Source: Ailurus styani
Taxonomy: Eukaryota > Chordata > Mammalia > Carnivora > Ailuridae
Assembly: GCA_002007465.1 (NCBI GenBank)
Contig: LNAC01000003.1
Location: 13,852,203-13,916,202 of the forward strand
Length of the DNA stretch: 64,000 nucleotides
Direction of reading: 5' to 3'
Shown here piece after piece: positions 46,041-57,725 of this stretch. The notes under the pieces are model-generated. The model saw only the letters and a program-made list of their open reading frames with translations. It searched no databases and was not told where the DNA came from. How positions within the stretch are numbered: position 1 is the first letter of the stretch; the number at the start of each line of letters is the position of its first letter. Position numbers and translations under genes: made by a program.

Positions 46041-46225
46041 AATATATTTTATATACACATGTATATTTTATAGACACATGTATATTTTTATATACACCTG
46101 TATATAATGTATATTATATATACATATGTGTATATGTATGACATGTATGTATGTATATATGGCACGTATAATATATATAAACTTAGAATATATGGTGTGT
46201 GTATATATTTATATATCTTAGAGAT
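46041..46225. repeat. (TATA/TGTA)n microsatellite
   Basis: About 180 bases of TATATA, CACATGTATA and TATGTATG units. Tyr/Ile-rich frames on both strands here are artefacts of the repeat. Confidence 0.88.
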
Positions 46226-46544
46226 ATTAAGGCAAAGAGGAATAAGTCTGGGACCAACAACAGAGAGAAGAAAACAGAAAGAAATAAGAGATCTACCCAA
46301 GATTTAGGGCTCTTTATTCTGTTGGTTCACTACTAGTACTTTCAGAAGAGGTTGTCAAAAATTAGGATCCCTGATGAGTTCATCAAGCTTTGAGCTATGA
46401 ATCCAAAGGACTACACTCTTAAACAAGAGTGAAGCAGAAATAGACCAGAAATTGAACTAGAATTATGGCTAAAGAAACTCACTCTGAAGTAAGAGAAAAT
46501 CATCCTAAGCCTTAACTTTTATAACAACATTTGATATACAATTT
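46226..46544. other. Unannotated stretch
   Basis: Nothing is clearly recognised. It lies between L1 pieces and may be L1/HAL1 5' sequence. Confidence 0.35.
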
Positions 46545-46779
46545 AAAAATAGCAAGCACACAGGGCACCTGGATGGCTCAGTGGTCTTAAGCCTCTGTCT
46601 TCAGCTCAGGTCATTATCTCAGGGTTCTGGGATCGAGCTCCTCATTGGGCTCTCTGCTCAGCAAGGAGCCTGCTCCCCCCCCCCCGCTGCCTACCTTTCT
46701 GCCTACTTGTGATCTCTCTCTTTCTCTCTCTGTCAAATAAATAAATAAAATCTTAAAAAAAAAAAATAACAGGCACACA
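46545..46779 (+). repeat. CAN-SINE, intermediate type
   Basis: The body is 46563-46761 with a run of 12 C bases at about 46674-46685 where other copies have a mixed CT stretch. The 18-base imperfect duplication is AAAAATAGCAAGCACACA at 46545-46562 and, with two changes, 46762-46779. Confidence 0.96.
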
Positions 46780-48529
46780 AAGAGACAAGACCAAACAGGA
46801 AACTAGGAGAAAACAAACAAATAGAAACTAACATAGGTAAAACAGATAACAAAAATATCACACAGATTTTTAAATTGACAATTCCAAATAGAATAAAATA
46901 AAGACTTAGGTCTTTGGCAAAAGACAAAGATATTTTAAACAGATGGATAAATAGACATTAAAAACAGAAATTCTAGTTTTGAAAAGAAATAAACAAAGCA
47001 AGAACTAAAGTAGATTTGTGTAACAGAGATAAGAAACTGTTGAAAACAGAATTAGTGAACTAGAAGGTATGTCAGAACAAAATATCCAGAACTATGTACA
47101 GAGAGAAAAAGGAGGAGTGGTTGAGAAAAGGCAGTAGATGTATGGGATGTGGAGTGAGAAAATCTCAGAACAGAGAACACATGACAGAAACTATTTAAAA
47201 ATGCAATGACTGAGAAAATTGCAAAACTGTTGAAAGATCTTAAGCCACATATTCGGGAAGCCCTCCAACTCTAATCAGCATAGGTAAAAAGGAACATCTA
47301 GATATTTTTGAAACATTAGATAAATCATTAAAAAAGAGAAATAAAGACAAAATTTTAAGATTATGAAAAAAAGGATAGACAATGCTCAAGGGAACAACAG
47401 AGTGATAGCAAACTTCTCAACAACAATAAAAACAATGGAATCCAGAAAATAATGGCAGAATATCTTACATGCAGAGAAAATTAGTAAGTGGCAACCTAGA
47501 ATTCTATAACCAGTGAAAATATCATGAAGAATAACGCAAAATGACATTTTCAAACAATAACAAAAACAGAATTTGTCACCAGTGATCTTGTTCCAGTTAA
47601 AATACTAAAATTTCTTATTCAGGCAGAATAAAACTAATTCTACCAGTAAGTTCAGTGATGCAGTAATGAATGAAAAACAATAAAAGTTCTAAATATATAA
47701 GGAAATATAAATTATGTTGCTTGTCATAAATAATATTAACATCTTATTCATTGGTTTATAGTTTATCAAAATACATGATAGCAATGACCATGAATCAAGA
47801 GAAGGATAAGTGAAGTTGAAATGTTCCAAAATTCAAATAACACTTTTGCAATAATGAAAGGTTCAGTTCAACAGGAAACCGTAACAATTAAAAATCTATT
47901 TGTAACAAATAACCTCACCTCCCACTTAAACAGTAAAAGAACAAGTCATCTGTGAAAAGAAGATATTTATAATAGGTATGTTCAAAAAAGACTCTTATCC
48001 CAAATATATAAGTAACACCTAGAAATATGTAAGAATAACACCAGTTATAAATATTTATAAAATGAAATACGTATGAAAAGATACTCAAGCTTTTTGCTGA
48101 TGAGGAAAATAGAACCTAAAACCACAATAAACACTTTTATGCCAGTACTAGAATAGTTAATGAAGAAATCTTAAAATACGCACTGTTGGTTACAGTACAT
48201 AGAATAGGAACATTGAAACTCTGCAAATGTGAGTATAAATGTAAAAACATTTTTTATGCAGCAACAACATTTAAAATATAATAAAACTTCCCTATTTTAG
48301 CATCTTTGGATTCATTACCCTGTGTAATATGAAGTTAGGATATACAAGGAAATTAGTAGACATCCATTTTCCCATTCCTTTTACCACAGACTGTGTGCAT
48401 TCTCTATTAAAAGTGTGCAAACATATCTCTTTGAACCGAGAAATCCCCCTAATATGTTTACACCTAAGACATATGTGCATATATACACCAATAGACATGT
48501 GCAAGGAAACTCAGATAAACTTCATTCGT
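46780..48529 (+). repeat. L1/HAL1 remnant, part 1
   Basis: ACTTCTCAACAACAATAAAA, ACAATGGAATCCAGAAAATA, AACCTAGAATTCTATAACCA and TATCATGAAGAATAACGC are blocks of an L1/HAL1-class element in sense order. Further right, GAAAAGATACTCAAGC and CCACAATAAACACTTTTATG follow the 3' region of the same class. All frames are broken. Confidence 0.75.
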
Positions 48530-48746
48530 TTTTTTCAAGATTTTACTTATTTATTTGTTTATTTATTTATTTAGAAAGAGAGAGAGCAGGGGTAGGGGCA
48601 GAAGCAGAGAATCTCAAGCAGACCTTATGCTGAGCATGGAGCCCTACTTGGGACTCGATCTCATTACCCTGAGATCATGACCTGAGACAAAACCAAGAGT
48701 CTAATGCTTAACCAACTGAGCCACCCACGTGTCCCTCAGCTTCATT
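48520..48746 (-). repeat. CAN-SINE, older type, inside L1/HAL1
   Basis: The body is about 48530-48736 with a TTTA-rich head and diverged core (GGGACTCGATCTCATTACCC). The short flank repeat CTTCATT occurs at 48520 and 48740. Confidence 0.93.
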
Positions 48747-48878
48747 CTTAATAGCCCAATTTTAGAAACTACCTAAGTGCTCGTTAAGAACAAAATAAAC
48801 AAATAAAGCATAGAATAGTAATACCACTGAATACTGTATAATAATTAAAATAAATGAACTCATTTGCATGCAATATGA
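48737..48878 (+). repeat. L1/HAL1 remnant, part 2
   Basis: CTTAATAGCCCAATTTTAGA and ACCACTGAATACTGTATAAT are L1 3' UTR blocks continuing after the SINE. Confidence 0.75.
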
Positions 48879-49388
48879 TGAGAGATGGCCTTAAAGACTC
48901 ATTTCCCTCCCCTTTCAATAGCTTAGCAGAGTTGGCTCAGCTGAACTAAGTTGAGAGAAATTAAGGCTGATTTCAACATTACTGACATTGGAGACTGTTC
49001 CCTCCAAGGCCCCATGGTATGCAGACCTTGTCCCTCCATATGTATATAGAGTGCCTAGTAGTGATCCTGGACCTAAGGACCCCTCTATAAATTTTATGCT
49101 ACTTAGAGAAGCTTGGTGTTCCCCACTGCATTTTAGGCTAACCTATAAAAATACAGGGTGGTGTGAGGGTACCTTTCTCATTTGTTTTTACAGCGTGTTG
49201 GCCATGCCCAACCCACTGGTCAACCTTGGGCCTGAGCTGCTCATCATGTGGCCACAGTGCACACAGGATATATCTGTCCAGCCTGCACTGCCAAAAAAGA
49301 GCTCACAAGACTGCATGTGCTCTACCGCTTCTCTAACTGTAAGATTTCCCACATTAAATCCTATGTTATATCTGCACTGCACATGACA
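48879..49388 (+). repeat. LTR-like block inserted in the L1 3' end
   Basis: About 510 bases of non-L1 sequence separate two parts of the same L1 3' UTR. It begins TGAGAGATGGCC, has a TATAAAA at 49144-49150, and near its end an ATTAAA at 49353-49358 followed by TGCACTGCACATGACA. TG and CA ends with promoter-like and polyadenylation-like elements suggest a solo LTR. I cannot name the family or show a target duplication. A 132-codon frame crosses it and has no recognisable domain. Confidence 0.5.
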
Positions 49389-49725
49389 AGGGTTTTGTAT
49401 CTATGATTCACATGCTTGATCTAACAACTTAGATAAATCTCACATACAAAATGTTGAGCCCCCCCCCAAAAAAAGTCACTTACAAAAGTACACAAATTGG
49501 GTGATCAGTTTACTAAGTTCCCAAATAGGCAAAGCTAAAATAGAACATTTGGCATTAAGATATTGGTCTTGTTAGGAGAGGGAGATTGATAAAGAGCACC
49601 AAAGACCTCTGGAGAGCTAATAATGCCCTATTTCCAGATCCGTGGAGGTTACATGTAGAGTTGATGGGTGATGCTCATTTGAGGTGAATTTATGTTTTAT
49701 GCACTTTACCTTCTGATCAAATGGT
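49389..49725 (+). repeat. L1/HAL1 remnant, part 3 (3' end)
   Basis: ATAAATCTCACATACAAAAT then GTTGAGCC, AAAAGTACACAAATTGGG and GTTCCCAAATAGGCAAAGC continue the L1 3' UTR order. Confidence 0.75.
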
Positions 49726-49830
49726 GCTTTTTAAAGTTGCTACATTAAACAATAAAATGTTAAGTATATTTAGCATAGTAAACATGTTGCAGAGACAGTT
49801 TGCATTCACAAAATATTCCCTGTTCTCCTC
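49726..49830. other. Unannotated stretch
   Basis: Nothing is recognised. Confidence 0.5.
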
Positions 49831-50095
49831 TACTTTTCCCAACCTGCCTTGCAGTTAATTTTGAGACTTATGAACAGAAAAGACAGTGAGCAGAAGAAGC
49901 AGGTGTCACTTCTAGGCAGAGGCTCTTAGGAGCTAGTGTCTTCCTCCATCTTTCTATTGTGTTGCCATGGTGTCCTTGGAGGCCACATGCTCCAGATGGT
50001 GTCACTACCAGATGGAAGGAGGCTTCCCAACCCCCATCAATCTTTATGTGTGTGTGAGAAATGAACCTGTGTCGCATTTTGCAACTTAAACTTTC
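49831..50095 (+). repeat. Possible old LTR-type repeat
   Basis: CCCAACCTGCCTTGCAGTTA, AGGTGTCACTTCTAGGCAGA and, near the end, TGAGAAATGAACCTGTG resemble a worn MaLR/MER-class repeat in sense orientation. Confidence 0.4.
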
Positions 50096-50235
50096 TTGAA
50101 TTATCCTATTACCAATGTCAACATTATGAACAAAAAATAGATCAATAAAATTTGGTGGTACAAAGGAAGAGAGGAAAATTATACATACTCCTGTTTCTTG
50201 CTGCTCAGGATAATGAATAAACTATATTAAAGACA

Positions 50236-50444
50236 GAAATCTCTTGGGGCACCTGGGTGCTGCAGTGGGTTAAGCGTCCGACTCTTGGTTTCAGCTCAGG
50301 TGGTGATCTCAGGATTGAGGGATTGAGCCCCACATTGGGCTCTGTGCTCAGGGTGGAATCTGCTTAGAAGAGTTCCTTTCCCTCTGTCCCTCCTCTTTCC
50401 CAGCCTCTAAAATAAATAGAACTTTTTTTTTTAAGAAAACTCTT
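50236..50444 (+). repeat. CAN-SINE, older type
   Basis: The body is about 50246-50434. GGGGCACCTGGGTGCTGCAG leads to GTTAAGCGTCCGACTCTTGG. The flanks GAAATCTCTT and GAAAACTCTT look like a worn duplication. Confidence 0.92.
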
Positions 50445-51289
50445 GCACACTTAAATTTCAAAAGTTGTCTTTGAACCAAAATTGTATCTTTAAATTATCA
50501 CAGGAAACATTCACAGAAAAAGCAAACAATAGTTTGTTGTGCATGCATAAATTGTATCTAGAAGATATACAAAAAAATGTTTGGTTGTTTCCAGAGACAA
50601 GAATAAATGAATGTATTATATGTACAAGCCACAAATAATTAAATTTACAAAATGTTATAGCTGATCGCAATAAAAATAAAGCATTCTCCATAGATGTGCA
50701 CTTTCCATTTAAGAAATCATTTGCAACTTCTGTTAGAGTACCTCATTGTGTCTATTTATCCTTCTTAAAATTGTCTTGAAAACATTAGTGAAATACAGGT
50801 ATAAACAGTATCTGATTCATCTTAAGAGGATATAGAGCTGATCTCAGCAAGTGATAATTAGATTTACCAAACACTCAAGATTCAATAGGCAGAAATGTTA
50901 TGTAAAAATTAAACTAAGATCTCATTTCTTCTTCATAGCTCTTTGTGTTTCAACAATTACACTCAAAGGTAAAAGCCTAAAGGTCCACGGGATTTAAAAC
51001 ACAAGAAGGAATTACTTCTCTTTGGACCACTCTGACTTTCTGCAGGTAAAAATCAGTGAAAGTCCTGATTCTGAAAGTAGAAATGGGTAAATGAAAATAG
51101 AAAGAGAGAATTTTATAAATAACTTCAATTTTGACTTTGTGTCAATAAAGATATAAGCTAGACATTTAATATGTATTTTTCTCTGTCAGTGCATGGCCTA
51201 CCAATTCAACACAATATTCTCAAATTCTTTCCTGCCAGGAACACACATGCAGGCGTTCTTTCTGCCATGAAAACCACCCTAGCAGGTCA
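50445..51289. other. Unannotated stretch
   Basis: No repeat or gene is recognised. Confidence 0.5.
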
Positions 51290-51534
51290 AAGATTTGCTC
51301 TTCCATGGGGCACCTGGGTGGCTTAGTGGGTTAAAGCCTCTGCCTTCGGCTCAGGTCATGATCTCAGGGTCCTGGGATGGAGGCCCGCATCGGGCTCTCT
51401 GCTCAGCAGGGAGCCTGCTTCCTCCTCTCTCTCTGCCTGCCTCTCTGCCTACTTGTGATCTCTCTCTCTCTCTGTCTCTCTGTCAAATAAATAAATAAAA
51501 TCTTCAAAAAAAAAAAAAGATTTGCTCTTCCATG
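51290..51534 (+). repeat. CAN-SINE, young type, perfect 17-bp duplication
   Basis: The body is 51307-51517. AAGATTTGCTCTTCCATG-type flanks at 51290-51306 and 51518-51534 match exactly. CTACTTGTGATCTC and an uninterrupted CT tract are intact. Confidence 0.98.
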
Positions 51535-52320
51535 TGCCATATTCTTAGAGCAAACACTTAGGAATATTTATCATTCACAGTTTTTTTGTAATCCTATCAA
51601 TAATTTCTATAGATAGTGCCTCATGGGGTAATAATAATTCCACAAATCAGAGTTTTAAGGGGCACTTTTAATAATGTGTCTTCAAAATGCACAGTTTAGT
51701 AGGTGAAGCATGCATCATAGTTCTAACACTGTGAAAGCTGGAGAACATAGTATCCTCTTCAAGACTCTATGACTTTACATAGACTCTCAACTCTAGCAAA
51801 AGTTAAATCTAAGTCACATTATGATCAGATGATTTAGTTTAAACTCACAGGAAAGCCACTTCATTCCCTTCATCATTCTCGCTGCCCTTTGCTGACCCTT
51901 CTCAACCCCATTACATCTGTCTGATGATATGGTGTTCTTTCATAGCTTGATTGAGGGGTTTATTGATTACACTCACTGCTCTCCACTATTTATAAATAGG
52001 TCTGAAAGTGAGAAGGTTTAAATTTGGTAATGAAAGAAAGGCTTTTTCGTGACAGCCACAAGATTTCTTTGATGGTTTATCTGATGAGCTGTCAAAGGAT
52101 AGTCGCACCCAGGAAAACTCAGCACCTGAGCAAAAAACAAAACAAAACAAAAAACCCACAGCACAGCCAGGAAACTCCAGAGGTATACTTCTAGTAATTG
52201 TATAATCCTTACTGGGGAACTGAAAGCCTTTTTGACTGGTAGAATATTTTCATTTCTTCCATATACAAGCAAATATATAAGAAAGAGCTTGTAAGAATAC
52301 AGTAGAACACAACTTTTTCA
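51535..52320. other. Unannotated stretch
   Basis: The AAAACAAAAC run near 52130-52155 is simple sequence. Nothing else is recognised. Confidence 0.5.
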
Positions 52321-52440
52321 CGTATATATATATATATGTATGTATATATACATACATGCATATATATACATATATATATGTATGTATACACATACTTGTA
52401 TATATATGTATGTATATATATGTGTATATATGTATATATC
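52321..52440. repeat. (TATG/TATA)n microsatellite
   Basis: About 120 bases of TATA, TGTATG and CATACA units. Confidence 0.92.
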
Positions 52441-52449
52441 TTCTTTTTC

Positions 52450-53080
52450 TTTTTTGCTAAAAGCTGACCTCAGGACTCAAGGTAGTGTACTGATGGTTTA
52501 CTTAGGAAGTGATCCAAAGGAACACGAGTGACAAACATAGGGAAGTAAAAAGGGAATGGAGGAAGGCAAGACAGAAGAATGTGTTACTCATTTTGCAGCT
52601 GCTACTGATGCTTGATGTGACTGGTGCTTGTTGTGATGAGAAGGTCTGAGGAGACTGTAAGATGTCATTCAGAACGGTAGGCCGAGGAGGCCAAAATGGA
52701 AAGCACTTATCCTCGGCTTCATTCCCCCATTGAATGAAAGTGGCCCCTTGAACTTAAACCCCTGGCATTTGTGTTGTATGTAGAAGAGTGCGGAGCCGAT
52801 TCCCTTGGGGCCCCAGAGCAGAGTCATAGGAGCCCTCGGAGCCGGAACAAAGATTTACTTTGCATTACGTGAGAGCTGCCCTTGTGCTAAATTGGTCTAA
52901 GCCTGCGTAGCACAGCTTGGCTTGCAACAGTGGCTGGTACAAGAGTTGGGCCAAGAGGCTTTTGTAAGCCATACCGTATGTGACTGATAGTTTCCTACTA
53001 TAAATACAGATTTTAGTGTTTATCAGTGTTTGATCCTGATTATCTGAAGAACCCCTCTTCATACTTGATGATGTGTAGAT
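52450..53080. other. Unassigned segment of balanced composition
   Basis: This segment is richer in GC than its flanks and has several CpGs (52680-52880). Its texture recalls a retrotransposon 3' region, for example CTCAGGACTCAAGGTAGTGT and CCCCTGGCATTTGTGTTGT, but I cannot name a family. No coding frame of note. Confidence 0.4.
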
Positions 53081-53750
53081 GACCTGAAAAGGAAAAGATT
53101 TTTATGCCTACACACTTATTAAATGTCTATAATAATTCTGACATTTTACACTGAGAAAATTATCAGTGAGTAAATATTTCCTTGAATATGTGGAGTAGCT
53201 AACTGATAGTCTTGGCCTTGGACCTAGTTTTCAACAGAAAAACCCCAGTGAAATATTTAGTAGAGGTTGGATAATATGGCATTCTAGCGGCCATTGATAG
53301 CAACTGATGACCATCAAACTGCACAGATTGGAATTTTCCATTATCATCCTAAGTAAATATCTGAAGACTCATTAAAAGTTCTGCTATTTAAAGAGGAGGA
53401 CATATTAAACTAAAAACCATCCTAATGACTCAGCTCAATAGAGTGCAGCACATAAATTATATAATTATATAACCTGCCTCAATAAAATGGGATAATGAAG
53501 TCTTAAACTGTGATTAGAGGAAGAATGTCAGTGTATCCGTTACTGTTAATCTCCCATACCTTCATTTTTTTTTTTCCTCTCAAACTCTGTCCTACATCAC
53601 CTTGGAACACCAGATAGATGTAATACTAACTTCAGGGTATCTGTTGAGAGACTAAATTAATTAACATATAAATATAAAAGTCAACATATTAGGAATGTTA
53701 TCCTAATAGACTTCATAGCCTACTAACTCCAAGGAAACATTGCATAATCC
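53081..53750. other. Unannotated AT-rich stretch
   Basis: No repeat or gene is recognised. Confidence 0.5.
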
Positions 53751-53820
53751 CACGTTTTCCAAACTTTAGCTTTCATACCAATCACCTGTAGACTTTGTTA
53801 AAATGCATCTTGTATTAACA
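53751..53820 (+). repeat. MER5-type hAT fragment
   Basis: TTTTCCAAACTTTAGCTTTC then ACCAATCACCTGTAGACTTT and GTTAAAATGC follow the 5' half of MER5A. The 3' half is missing. Confidence 0.6.
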
Positions 53821-54041
53821 ATTTTTAAGATTGCAGACTATCTGTTTTCTCTTAAATTGACATTTGACATTTTCAGCCCCCATAAGCCCCATAAGCCACC
53901 TATTATCATTCTATACTAAGTCATCCTTTTTCCTTAAAATCGTTATATATAGCAAATCAAAATACCATTTTTATATAGTCCCTGGAATCTCAAAGTCTGA
54001 ATGAGAGCTGTATTTACAGCTTTAGTCTTGCCCTGACATTT
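53821..54041. other. Unannotated stretch
   Basis: A small direct repeat CCCCATAAGCC occurs at 53877-53897. Nothing else is recognised. Confidence 0.5.
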
Positions 54042-54263
54042 AAAGTCCATACCTTTTTTTTTTTAAAAGATTTTATGTATTTATTTGACACAGAGAGAGA
54101 TCACAAGTAGGCAGAGAGGCAGGCAGAGAGAGAGGAGGAAGCAGGCTCCCTGCTGAGCAGAGAGCCCGATGTGGGCCTCAATCCCAGGACCCTGAGATCA
54201 TGACCTGAGCAGAGGGTAGAGGCTTTAACCCACTGAGCTACCCAGGTGCCCCAAGTCCATACC
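54042..54263 (-). repeat. CAN-SINE, young type, with duplication
   Basis: The body is 54054-54252, flanked by AAGTCCATACC at 54043-54053 and 54253-54263. Confidence 0.97.
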
Positions 54264-55199
54264 ACTGACAGATCTATTCATTCCTACATTTCCCAAATTG
54301 TGGTCCTTCCTGACCCCATTACAAAACTTAAAATCTTTTGTGTGTTTCAAAAGTCACAGAAAGATATCATAATATTAACTCTCCTGCAGTGATAATTGGA
54401 TCTTACTCCACTTTCCTGCACTGGCATATTTACAGTTTAATATTCTTATTCACTGTTTCTTAAAAGAGTGAAATTCTTAAAAAAGTTTCCTAAAAATAGA
54501 GTATATCTAACTGGAAGGACCAAAAATAATCAGTATGCCTGGTTATGCTAATATACCTTATGCCTTTTGTTTTCTTTCATTTATACACCCTGGCAGTTTG
54601 GTGAGGCCCTGACTCAAACGAATGATTATAATAATGTGTTTATTAATGATTGCACAAGAACCATATGATCAGTCTTAATTCAGTTATGAATCAAATCAAA
54701 AATCTGATAAAAATAAAATTATGGCAACTTTATATTATGAGTTTTAGTAAATAAAATTATATAAATATATAAGTTCACTGGAAAAAATCAGTGGCCTAAA
54801 ATTCTAAAAATACAATGTTTGTCCAGATTAAAGAAATATAGTAATTAAGTTAATTTTCTAACTCGAAACTGTCTTAGTGGCAAGTTTTACTTTGAATTTC
54901 ATTTTTTCAACTATCTTAAAACAAATACACAAACAAGTAAAAATGAAAAAGAAGAAAAGCAAACCCACAAAGAGAAGAGTACTAAATCTTCCATATACTA
55001 TGAGAACTGTCAGTATGAAAAAACTTTTCAAGCAAAATTCGCCATTTTCAGTATAGATAGTTTTGGAAGAAAATCAGCTATCATATTAAAATAGTAATGA
55101 GCTCACAGTCCTTTTTAGAATTAAATTTCTAATTTAATAACAAGTGGGCCTTCCAAAGAATGTTCTAGATATATGGTAGGGATGAGATATAAATTTTCA
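54264..55199. other. Unannotated AT-rich stretch
   Basis: No repeat or gene is recognised. Confidence 0.5.
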
Positions 55200-55630
55200 T
55201 GTTAGGACTGCTGCACCATTAAAAGGAAAATTGCCTCTTTTTTTTGCCTTTCAGTTGCTTGCGATCAAATTGTTGGCTCAGTGTCTGTGATCATCCTGGC
55301 AGTGGCTGCATGCCAGATTAGCAATAATGCGAACCTGAGTCTATCAGCTCGAGGTAGTATTGCTGGCATGAGCCTCTACAGCACTTAATTTAATTAGATG
55401 AAGCTTCCATTGTTGAAACTGCTGAACACAGTATTTTTGACTGAGCCAAGGAAGAATCTAATTTATTAGACCTTTGAAACTGGGCTGTGGAAGTGTTATT
55501 GTGGTGTCTCACAGCAACTGCCATGTTTTGAATATAAATTCTGAATCCCAAGGAAAGCAGTATTTCAGGGATCTATTCTGTCTTTATTGCTGAAATGCTA
55601 GGCATTTTTCTTTGGAGCTATGCACCCTAT
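55200..55630. promoter_or_regulatory. Candidate conserved non-coding element
   Basis: This segment has smooth, balanced composition, no repeat signature and no long frame. It contains homeodomain-type TAATTTAATTAG at 55385-55396, AGATTAGCAATAATGC near 55315, and several CAGC/GCAG words. That texture is common in conserved developmental enhancers. This is inference; conservation was not tested. Confidence 0.35.
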
Positions 55631-55904
55631 TATGATCTTGGTTATTGTTGGCTTGCAAGTTAGAATACAGTTTCCCATTATTATCCCACAAAGAAATTTG
55701 GTGCTGTGATGGGAGTAGTGAGCTGGCATTAAGGAGACCTACATTTTATTTCATCTTTGTTTTTTATTGGGTGATATTGAACCTGCCATTTCATTCCAGC
55801 AGGCTCATACACAAGAAAGACAGTCATTTCTCTAGAAATAAGAACTGTTAGCAAGTTTATAAGATAAATTCTAAAAGGGGCTTTCAGATATATAGGGAAA
55901 TAAA
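55631..55904. other. Unannotated stretch
   Basis: A 68-codon frame at 55645-55851 has no recognisable family. Confidence 0.45.
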
Positions 55905-55945
55905 ATTAATTTTTATTGAGCAACTGCTGTGTGCTTGCTCTCAAA
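55905..55945 (-). repeat. Short L2-like fragment
   Basis: TTTTTATTGAGCAACTGCTG then TGTGCTTGCTCTC resembles the antisense L2 3' end. Confidence 0.4.
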
Positions 55946-55954
55946 TAGCAAATG

Positions 55955-56025
55955 ACCAAACAAAGCAAAAAATAACAACAAATAATAACAATAGCAACAA
56001 TAGCAAAAAAAAAAAACAACCCTTA
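55955..56025. repeat. (AACAAT)n / A-rich simple repeat
   Basis: AACAACAAATAATAACAATA and AGCAACAATAGC units precede a run of A. Confidence 0.8.
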
Positions 56026-56370
56026 GTACTTGTCCCCAAAGAGATTCTACCCAAAGAGAAGGACCAAAATGATTGATATGTCTGCTAAGAATATACTGAT
56101 TTTGTAATTAATTTGGAAATTAATTTGTAGATTATATTCAACTTTGCAAAAGAAGAAACACTTAAATTTGAGGCCAAGCATAAAAAGAAGAAAGCAACTG
56201 TGGATATATTTTATGATCACTTTAGGAAGAAACACATTTTTTACTCTTTCTGTAAAAGTAATTGAAAGTATTTGCTTCTGGAAATCAATTTTCCTTGCAC
56301 AAGACAGTAGACATACATGTTAAAGTTATAGGGATTGGGTAAGACTATTCCCTGACATCACACAGCAATT
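56026..56370. other. Unannotated stretch
   Basis: Nothing is recognised. Confidence 0.5.
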
Positions 56371-56700
56371 GCATTTACATTTACTGAAAAGATATTTATC
56401 GAATGCATCATCTATGATTTAAGTGGTGTCCTGGATCTTGAGGATGCTGCAGAAAATAAGACAGACATGGTCTCTATTCTAAATTGCTAATGGGATTTAC
56501 AATCTAGCGGGGATACTGACACACCAAAAAAAAAAAAAGTATTACATTACAAAGGATACTATGGTGCAGTGAAGGATATAATAGAAGGATCTAGCCTTGG
56601 CTGATGAGTTCAAAGTAGGCTTCCCTGAGGAAATTATCTTTAAGCTGTTGGGTGATAGGTGGATAGAAGTTAGCCAGGTAAGTTTTGAGATGACTAAACT
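56371..56700 (-). repeat. L2 fragment, antisense
   Basis: CATCTATGATTTAAGTGGTG, TTGAGGATGCTGCAGAAAAT, CTAATGGGATTTACAATCTA and later TAGGCTTCCCTGAGGAAATT are antisense L2 blocks in order. Confidence 0.72.
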
Positions 56701-56960
56701 ATTATGTCTTTTTGTTCTTATTGAAACATGTATGACTTTCTGTTTTTCTAGCTGAATTAGCTCTGTTCTTTATCAAGGGAATATGGCATAAATATAAAGA
56801 AAAATAAATGTTAATCTAAGGCTAAATGACTATAGAGATTCAAATATTTCAGATTGCCTTAAAGAAAAAAGGAATAAAAGTAAAAATCTTCAATGTACAT
56901 TCATACTTCTTGCATAGATTTTTACTATAGAATGCAAATAGTGAAGACATTTAAGTGCTT
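56701..56960. other. Unannotated AT-rich stretch
   Basis: Nothing is recognised. Confidence 0.5.
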
Positions 56961-57206
56961 TAAAAGATAAAACTTGGGCGCCTGGGTAGCTCAGTGGGTT
57001 AATGGCTCCGCTTTCGGCTCAGGTCATGATCTCAGGGTCCTGGGATCGAACCCCGCATCAGGCTCCCTGCTCAGCGGGGAGCCTGCTTCCCCCTCTCTCT
57101 CTCTGCCTGCCTCTCTGCCTCCTTGTGATCTCTCTCCCTCTGTGAAATAAATAAATAAAATCTTTAAAATAAATAAATAAATAAATAAATAATAAAAGAC
57201 AAAACT
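56961..57206 (+). repeat. CAN-SINE, young type, with duplication
   Basis: The body is 56975-57192 with a long (AAAT)n tail. TAAAAGATAAAACT at 56961-56974 recurs with one change (TAAAAGACAAAACT) at 57193-57206. Confidence 0.97.
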
Positions 57207-57446
57207 CAACGTGATTTGTCACTGAGAATATTTCTGACTCTAAAAGTAGAACTTTGGTTTATTATTGCTATTTTACTATCTTTATATTATTTAAATAAAA
57301 GTCCTGTATGACATTTTGTTCTTCTGGAGATAACTAAAGGTCTTTGTTCAGAATTATTTGTTATTAGGCGGCTTTGGGTTGGGAAAACAGTCCACACCAT
57401 GGTTAGCAGAGAGTGCACTGCAAAGGTCACTGAGATCCATTAATGC
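57207..57446. other. Unannotated stretch
   Basis: Nothing is recognised. Confidence 0.5.
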
Positions 57447-57613
57447 CAGTGTTTTCAACTTTCAGGGAGCATCTGAATCACCTTCAGAACTTGTTGGTGT
57501 GTCCATGATCGCTCTGTAATACCAGTATGGCACCTGAGAATTTATATTTAGAATAAACTCCTAGGCAAAAATGTGTTTTCTTCCCTTCAAACCATACTTT
57601 GAGTAACAGACAC
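57447..57613 (+). repeat. MER5A-type hAT MITE
   Basis: CAGTGTTTTCAACTTTCAGG, CATCTGAATCACCTTCAGAA, CTGAGAATTTATATTTAGAA and a terminal ACCATACTTTGAGTAACAG follow MER5A from end to end. The 5' terminal CAGTG matches the family inverted repeat. Confidence 0.85.
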
Positions 57614-57725
57614 TTAGACTTTGTTAAATATTTTAGACTCTATTTTAGACAATGGGAAGGCATTGTAAGCAGGATAGTGACAAGATGTGATTTTTATTTT
57701 TAAAGGATTATTCTACGAAAGGACC
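57614..57725. other. Unannotated stretch
   Basis: Nothing is recognised. Confidence 0.5.

Noticed and set aside
46088..46307. Tyr/Ile-rich frames on both strands
   Set aside because: They are translations of the TATA/TGTA microsatellite.
48988..49386. 132-codon frame
   Set aside because: It lies within the LTR-like insertion in L1. The residues match no family I know.
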